Assembly (NCBI GenBank): GCA_010015805.1
Contig: ML978130.1
Span: 930,001 to 994,000 of the forward strand
From: Rhizodiscina lignyota
Taxonomy: Eukaryota > Ascomycota > Dothideomycetes > Aulographales > Rhizodiscinaceae
Reading direction: 5' to 3'
DNA length: 64,000 bases
The translations under genes were made by a program, and so were the position numbers. A model generated the notes under the pieces. That model saw only the letters and a list, made by a program, of their open reading frames with translations. It did no database searches and was not told the origin of the DNA. Positions 58,689 through 64,000 of the stretch are shown here, one piece after another (the stretch's first letter is position 1; each line of letters starts with the position of its first letter).

Positions 58689-59537
58689 TCAAAAGGTCAT
58701 CGGCTTGTTGGTCACAACAACCTCACGAACCCTCTTTTCTGCTGCTTCGAGGATACGCCGTTTGTTCTTGACCTCCTCCATTATCTTCACACAGCAATCG
58801 CAACCCTTATCGATCTTACACTCGAGCTCGATGAAATTCTCATATCCACTGCGGTCGATTTCGAAACTGCGCAGTCCGCGGAGCTCCAACAGACACTCCA
58901 ATAGACGATAGTCAAGTATGTATCCCAATATCTTGTCTAGTTCCTCATCAAGGTTGTATTCGTAATCGCCAATTCCGAACAAGGAGGGCCGGAGTATCAA
59001 ATGGGACAAGTTCGACAGTCCCCGGCTTATGTGAAGCATGTCTTTCATGCCCATGTATCGTGCATCTGTCTCTTTTTCTCCGTGTTGAGCTGTCTTCAAA
59101 GTAAGCGAGCGCTCCTTGCATTCTTCTCGCCTGTTTTTAATGCAACTGTAGCTATCAGAGTCGCCAAAATTGCCGATCAGTCGGAGACGACAAATGTTTG
59201 ATCGCATTCCGCCGGTAAGGAGTTGCAGGACACAGACTAATTCCTCAATCTCGGCGGTGAGCGTGAGACGAGGAAGGACTTGCTCGATCATGTCTGCTCG
59301 GATCTTTCGATTTATGTGAAGGTAGTAGAAGAACTGCTTCGAGTTGCTATGCCCACCAAGTGATAGATACAGAGACCTGGGTTCATTTGATTCATTCTTC
59401 TTAAGCATGTCAGAAGAATCAAGAGTCTCCCTGTCGAAAACGAAGTCGTAAATGTGCTGACGAATCTCGGTGGAGAAGCGGAAGAGGAAAGGCGTGAAGC
59501 TGTCGCGCACGTTATCGTGTGCTGCGAAAGTTGCCAT
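58689..59537 (-). CDS. 2EXR/F-box-like fungal protein, copy 2 of a tandem pair
   Basis: Single-exon gene of 282 residues. It matches its neighbour at 57270-58103 from end to end: SFTPFLFRFSTEIRQHIYDF at the N-terminus, then KQFFYYLHINRKIRADMI, LLTGGMRSNICRLRLIGNFG, DARYMGMKDMLHISRGLSNL, and a closing Arg/Lys/Glu helix before PMTF. The Cys cluster is shifted (KGCDCCVKI). By eye about 40% of positions agree, with a few gaps, so the duplication is not recent. Both copies keep an open frame, which suggests selection. Function unknown. Confidence 0.8.
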   Translation of the reverse strand: MATFAAHDNVRDSFTPFLFRFSTEIRQHIYDFVFDRETLDSSDMLKKNESNEPRSLYLSLGGHSNSKQFFYYLHINRKIRADMIEQVLPRLTLTAEIEELVCVLQLLTGGMRSNICRLRLIGNFGDSDSYSCIKNRREECKERSLTLKTAQHGEKETDARYMGMKDMLHISRGLSNLSHLILRPSLFGIGDYEYNLDEELDKILGYILDYRLLECLLELRGLRSFEIDRSGYENFIELECKIDKGCDCCVKIMEEVKNKRRILEAAEKRVREVVVTNKPMTF

Positions 59538-60150
59538 GGTGACTTGAGACTGAGAACAGCTCTGTATACTTATCAGCCATTTTATATCATAATTAGGCTG
59601 GTGTGAGGGATGAATCTGGACTTACCCGAGAGCAGTGAAATGATTTAGAGTGTAGTGAAACAGTAAGAACAGAGGGCGAAGAAGCGGGCGTTTATGTGTT
59701 CGTTTTGCCTCCGGTGTTTGAGTTTCGTGCCTTTCTTGGCGGCAAAGTGAAAAAGTTAATCAGATTGTCAGTTCTCATACGACGTCATTTGTAAATAATT
59801 GCAGCCACGTCCTCCCCTCCCAGTTGAGATACTTTTCGCTTGCTCTACCTCCCATGCAGCCAAAGCAGCGGAACAACATATGGAGTATGGATGATCTGCC
59901 CCGAGATGGCGTTGTCCCAAGCCGTACACACTCCTTACTTGCGCGAACAGCTCTTCCGAAATTAGGGTTTATCCTGTCTTCATGTTCTCATTCGAGGTTT
60001 CCTTCGAACCGAAGTGCATTGGAGGCTGTGTTTGACTAGTATGTGGCTATCACCGCATTGTGTAGACTGCAAGGCGTCCTAGGTCAAGTAGCCTTGTCAC
60101 CCAAGCATCACTGAATGCCATCAGTACGTTTAGATCTCATGGAGACAGTG
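59538..60150. other. Intergenic region, no gene seen
   Basis: About 610 bases upstream of the second paralogue and downstream of the Zn2Cys6 gene. No feature was recognised. Confidence 0.45.
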
Positions 60151-62369
60151 TCAATATGAATGCTCACCTTCCCAATTCCAGCTTTTCATAACCTGCATCC
60201 AATGCAGCTCGCTTTTAACTGCGTACTCTGCATTCTCCACACCCACCGGGGTGCCAAGCGCAAGTCTGACCCAACTGCTGCCGGAATTCGCAGCATCCAC
60301 TCCAGTCAATTCTTCGAAAGTATGACAGCCGGTGGAGTCTGCGCTGTCCGTGGCGAGTGCACTCTCTTTGGATTTTGCTATGTATGAGGATAGGTACTCG
60401 TCCCTTCTCCTCCAGACTTCCGCGGTCACACTTGCACATCGATCAACAATCCCGGTGATCATTCGCCTGGACATTAATTGCCACCGCTTGCGGACCCAAG
60501 TTCGGTCTTCCTCATCTACGACCTCGCAACCCGCCGCCATGAGTGGAAAGAGGTGGAGAAGGATCGTGCGAGATGTAGGTGGGATGGTGGCCAAGTAGAG
60601 AAGGGCTTTCTGCGCCAAATCGTGGATGGAATACTTTCTGGGAAGCTCTGGTACCGCCTGGTGGAGAAGCAGCAGAGTAGCCCATCGATAGGCTTCGGCG
60701 GTTTGGACCGAGTCAGAGGTATTCAAATCAGGTTCTCCCACATCCTGTAGTTTTGGGACCCAACTCTCGATGATCGCCTTCAATGCCACAGCCTCAGATG
60801 TGATGGTAAGGGAGCTGGCCTTCGCTTTCCTTTGTCGGACGCGGCGTATAAGATCTGCGACCCGACCAATTGTCGGAAACAATGTGACAGCGCATCCCAT
60901 CAGCGGGTCAAGCTGCAGTTGGCTGGGATGACACGTTATGCTAGCGCAGGCGGCCATCAACTCAAGGTCGGTTGATGTGACGGCGTTGGCTGAGGTGAAG
61001 CGCGCGATTACGTCCATATATATCCAGGTGATCGCGAGAAAACTCAAACGAGCCAGATCCTCAGCAAGTCGGGGCGTGCTTTGATGTCTGGAAATGGCTT
61101 GTTGGATGAGAAACTTTGCGCCTTTGATGTGGTCAAAGCCAGTTGACGATAACTTATGATCCCAAGTCTCCGCAAATCCAAGAGCGAGACTAGAGGCAAG
61201 GGCTGCATCAAGTGACACGTTTCCGTTGTGTATGTCTGCCATAGTAGCTTGTATGCTGCGTTGTGCGTGCTCGATTCCTTGAGTATGTAGCTGTGGCTGG
61301 GTTTTGCCCATATGCAAGCAGGTCATCGCTGCAATTGCGTGGTATAGCGCCTGATGGTCTTGGGCAAGAGGCCAGATAAGAGTACGCCATGGGTTGTTTG
61401 TCTGCTCATCTTGAATAGACAGAATGCCGGATGTTTGATGGTGAAAGAGTAGTGTGGTACGTTCAGGACTGTCGCTCAAGTACTGCGGCGCCTGGTAGAT
61501 GACATGAATATCCCGTCCACGTAAAGGCCCAGAATATGATGAGGCGGTTTCGGGTAACGCAATGAATGCTTCACTGGGACCCGATTCTAATGCGTGAATG
61601 GCCAGCTCGGACCCAATGTTGTTCTGCCCGCCCGGCGTCGGAAGTGCTTGAGCGATTATGCCATTCACAACACTAGTACTGATACTGTCAAGTTCATGAG
61701 CACTGTCGTCTTCGCTATGTGTGCCAGCAGGTGGCGATGGAACATCGACTAGTTGCGGTGACTGAAGGCTAATAAGAGTCGGGTTCATATCCTCTCCCCA
61801 AGCCTGCATATCTGGGGTCATCAGCTCCGTGGCGTCATCCAAGAAGCGCTCTGAAGTAGTAGTATTCTCTGAATCCGGATTACTGACAGGCTCAGCTTGA
61901 TTACTAGACGTGGAGGTGATGGTTGCACTGATAGTGGCATCCTCTGCTAATCCAGCACATTGTGAGACGGGAGAGCTTAGCTGTCGAGAAGATGACGGAG
62001 GGCCAGACGGCATCCACTTGAGGTACCGCCTGTAGCCACCGCAGGTAACTTTCCGACGCGCACATTGCTGGCAATTTGGCTTCGTTTCATCACACTTTAT
62101 CTTTCTTCCTCTGCAAGTAACGCAGCCTGCAGGAATACAATAGTCCGTTAGAGTCCCAATCACTTAGGCATCAAGCAGAAGCATGGACTGACACTTGGGA
62201 ACTTGCCATTGCGACTCTTCGGCTGCTTGCGTTTTGAGGACTCGTCGATTTTCCTGATGCCATCGGTCCAATCTTTGGAACGTAGGAGGCGAAGTCGCGG
62301 CGCATGTCTGGCATTTGCTGTCGGCGTGATGGACAGAGAAGGTGGGCAGCCAGCATCGACTTCTTCCAT
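60151..62369 (-). CDS. Zn2Cys6 fungal transcription factor, two exons
   Basis: Exons 62369-62195 and 62126-60151 (intron 68 nt, donor GTGTCA, branch CTAAC) give 716 residues. The splice falls just before the first zinc ligand. The binuclear cluster is complete: Cys60, 63, 70, 77, 80 and 87 (CVTCRGRKIKCDETKPNC). It is followed by GGYRRYLKW, typical of the Fungal_trans_2 group (relatives of UPC2-like and acriflavine-resistance regulators). The middle region HQALYHAIAAMTCLHMGK and LALGFAETWDHKLSSTGFDH belongs to the fungal-specific regulatory domain. The protein is probably nuclear. It is divergent from the Rieske oxygenase gene (837 bases between starts), so it may regulate it, but this is inference. 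The first ATG in the exon was taken as the start. Confidence 0.87.
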
Positions 62370-63206
62370 GTGACTTAGGCTGCCAGGCAGGAAAATTGAG
62401 GACAGGACTGAAGGGAATTGGCTGGTTAACGGCAGGCGAGTTGAAAGTTCACGAGATGCGATCAGATCGGGATATCGGCTGCCCTGATAAGGACCACGTC
62501 TAAGGCACGATAAGGAACCCCGGTTTAAAATCCCGCTCACGGAAGCACGAGAGTTAGACAATTGTACTTACTACGATTATGCTTTATCTACAGCTGTCTG
62601 GTCTGGCACGAAGTCCACAATTTTCTAGGCAGTTTTGATGATGAAGGAGCCTCGAATTTCTGTCTCTATTCTGTCAAGTGCCTTTTCAAGCAGCACAAAA
62701 GAGATTCCAGCATTGACTTTGATGACGCACGAGCCGAACAAGGCATATCAAGGACTTGTTGTGAATAAGCAGGGAATAGCTGTTGAAGAGCAAGTTGAAC
62801 AACCCCCAAATCTTGAGGATCTGAATATGAGATGCTGTAAGGACAAGAGTTATGCAGAGCCAATAAGAACCCTTCATTCGTGCGCCAAAGTCTACCCATT
62901 TGAGTCTAGCGGGGGCAAACGTCCAGACTCGGATTTTGTGGGTGCAAGTCACAACGCGAACCTATCGCTGTAGACTGCTCTTTTGACGTGCTCTTCCAAT
63001 CATGCTATCGGAATCGTTCACCCAACGTAGAAGTCCGGGGCAAATGGCAGGCTTCGTGCGGCAGCTACGGAGCCCAACAAGCTTGTAAATAATATAAAGG
63101 AGATGAAGTGAAATGAAGAGATCGGTTTAAAGAAACAGCCGTGTCGGTAGCAGAGTACACCATTTATACTTGATTTCTAACAAAACCGCACTCTCGATTC
63201 CCTATC
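62370..63206. promoter_or_regulatory. Divergent promoter region of the Zn2Cys6 and Rieske genes
   Basis: About 840 bases between divergent genes. A 112-codon frame at 62635-62973 has no domain and was not accepted. Both promoters must lie here. No clear elements were identified. Confidence 0.45.
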
Positions 63207-64000
63207 ATGTCTCCTTCAGTTGTTCAACCTTTGCCAATGGAAGGCACTCTGCCCGCTTCTTGGTACACCAGCCCAGATATATACGAGCTTGAGCGTCGCG
63301 CCATCTACTCGAAACATTGGCAGCTCTTAACCCACAAGATCCGAGTTCCAGAGGTGGGCTCATTCGTCCGATATGAAGCTGCTGGCTTCCAGTTCTTCAT
63401 TATCAAGGACCGTAAGGGCGAGGTCAACGCTTTCCATAACGTGTGCAGGCATCGAGCATATCCCGTAATTGAAAAGCCCTCGGGAAAAGCATCGATTATT
63501 GCTTGCAGGTACCATGGTACGATATTACTGCAGCGAAGCGGAGATCGAATATTGACGTGAGTAGGCTGGTCATACGGCTTGTCGGGGAACTTGGCAAAAG
63601 CGCCAGCCTTCAACGACGCCTCTGGATTCGACAAAGGTCAGTACTCTCTGTTCAAGATCCATACTCGTGTCGATAAGCGCGGATTCATTTGGATCAATTT
63701 CGACGCTTCCGAGACGCCGGTCCCCTGGGAAGAGCTGAACGAGAGCGTCGATGTGGAGCCTCGGCTCGATAAGTATGATCTGGAGAATGGCTACAAGTAC
63801 GACCATACGTGGTCGCTAAAAGGAAACTACAACTGGAAGGTGATGCAGATAATTTCAATGAGTGCTATCATTGCAAGACTAGTCATCCCGGCATTGCAGC
63901 AGTCACGGACCTCGACAACTACGCTGTGAAGCCTGCAACTGGCCGAATCGAGCACTACGCGCCGGGAAAAAAGAGAACTGAAGGAAGGACAATTTGGCCA
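63207..64000 (+). CDS. Rieske-type aromatic-ring/choline oxygenase, partial, apparent frameshift
   Basis: Exons 63207-63516 and 63565 onwards (intron 48 nt); the gene runs off the window. The protein starts like fungal choline-monooxygenase and ring-hydroxylating oxygenase alpha subunits. The Rieske [2Fe-2S] site is complete: Cys80, His82, Cys100 and His103 (CRHRAYPVIEKPSGKASIIA, then CRYHGWSYG across the splice). Further on come RGFIWINFD and NYNWKVM. The next family motif, DNFNECYHCKTSHPG with the mononuclear iron histidines, continues in another frame: one base seems to be missing around 63841-63848, and no intron can explain it. Either the gene is a young pseudogene or the base is a sequencing error. 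Divergent from the Zn2Cys6 regulator. Confidence 0.8.

Overview
The window is fungal nuclear DNA, most likely from a filamentous ascomycete (Pezizomycotina, probably a Dothideomycete). Genes are split by short introns, mostly 46-90 nt, with GTRNGT-type donors, CTGAC or CTAAC branch sites and nearby AG acceptors. Both strands carry well-spaced single genes. The proteins are typical of the group: Zn2Cys6 regulators, an NLR-type NACHT protein, a small cysteine-rich secreted protein, a PF17784 sulfotransferase-family protein and a fungal cyclase. No tRNA, rRNA, CRISPR array or intact transposon was seen. All gene models were spliced by eye and keep frame across every proposed junction unless stated.

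Layout. 0.4-10.6 kb: IMPACT/YIH1-type translation regulator, C2H2 zinc-finger protein, isochorismatase-like hydrolase, Zn2Cys6/DUF3425 regulator on the opposite strand, small membrane protein, F-box-like protein. 10.9-18 kb: housekeeping RNA and chromatin genes, HAT2 (WD40 histone chaperone) and XRN1 (5'-3' exoribonuclease), head to head. 18-24.3 kb: a 0.4-kb palindromic foldback repeat, a large disordered membrane-anchored protein, and a protein joining a zinc-binding-like module to a nucleoside deoxyribosyltransferase-like domain. 24.8-27.7 kb: a decayed NACHT/NLR gene, head to head with the previous gene. 28-32.7 kb: SPC3 signal peptidase subunit, a But2-like secreted protein, a sulfotransferase-family protein. 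33.9-34.4 kb: a ten-cysteine effector-like secreted protein. 34.9-44.3 kb: five metabolic genes in a row (cupin, GMC oxidoreductase, iron-type alcohol dehydrogenase/maleylacetate reductase, MFS sugar transporter, cyclase) that look like a catabolic cluster. 45-50.5 kb: a gene-poor stretch with one retroelement-derived integrase-type zinc-binding ORF, then a multi-pass membrane protein. 51.5-56.6 kb: VMA1 (V-ATPase catalytic subunit) and VPS1 (dynamin-like GTPase) in tandem. 57.3-59.5 kb: a diverged tandem pair of fungal-specific 2EXR/F-box-like proteins. 60.1-64 kb: a Zn2Cys6 regulator facing the start of a Rieske oxygenase gene that runs off the window and seems to carry a one-base frameshift.

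The housekeeping genes (HAT2, XRN1, SPC3, VMA1, VPS1) serve chromatin assembly, mRNA decay, secretion and vacuole function. Between them lie accessory blocks. The most interesting are the zinc-finger/deoxyribosyltransferase gene paired with the broken NLR, the putative catabolic cluster next to the effector-like gene, and the palindromic repeat downstream of XRN1.
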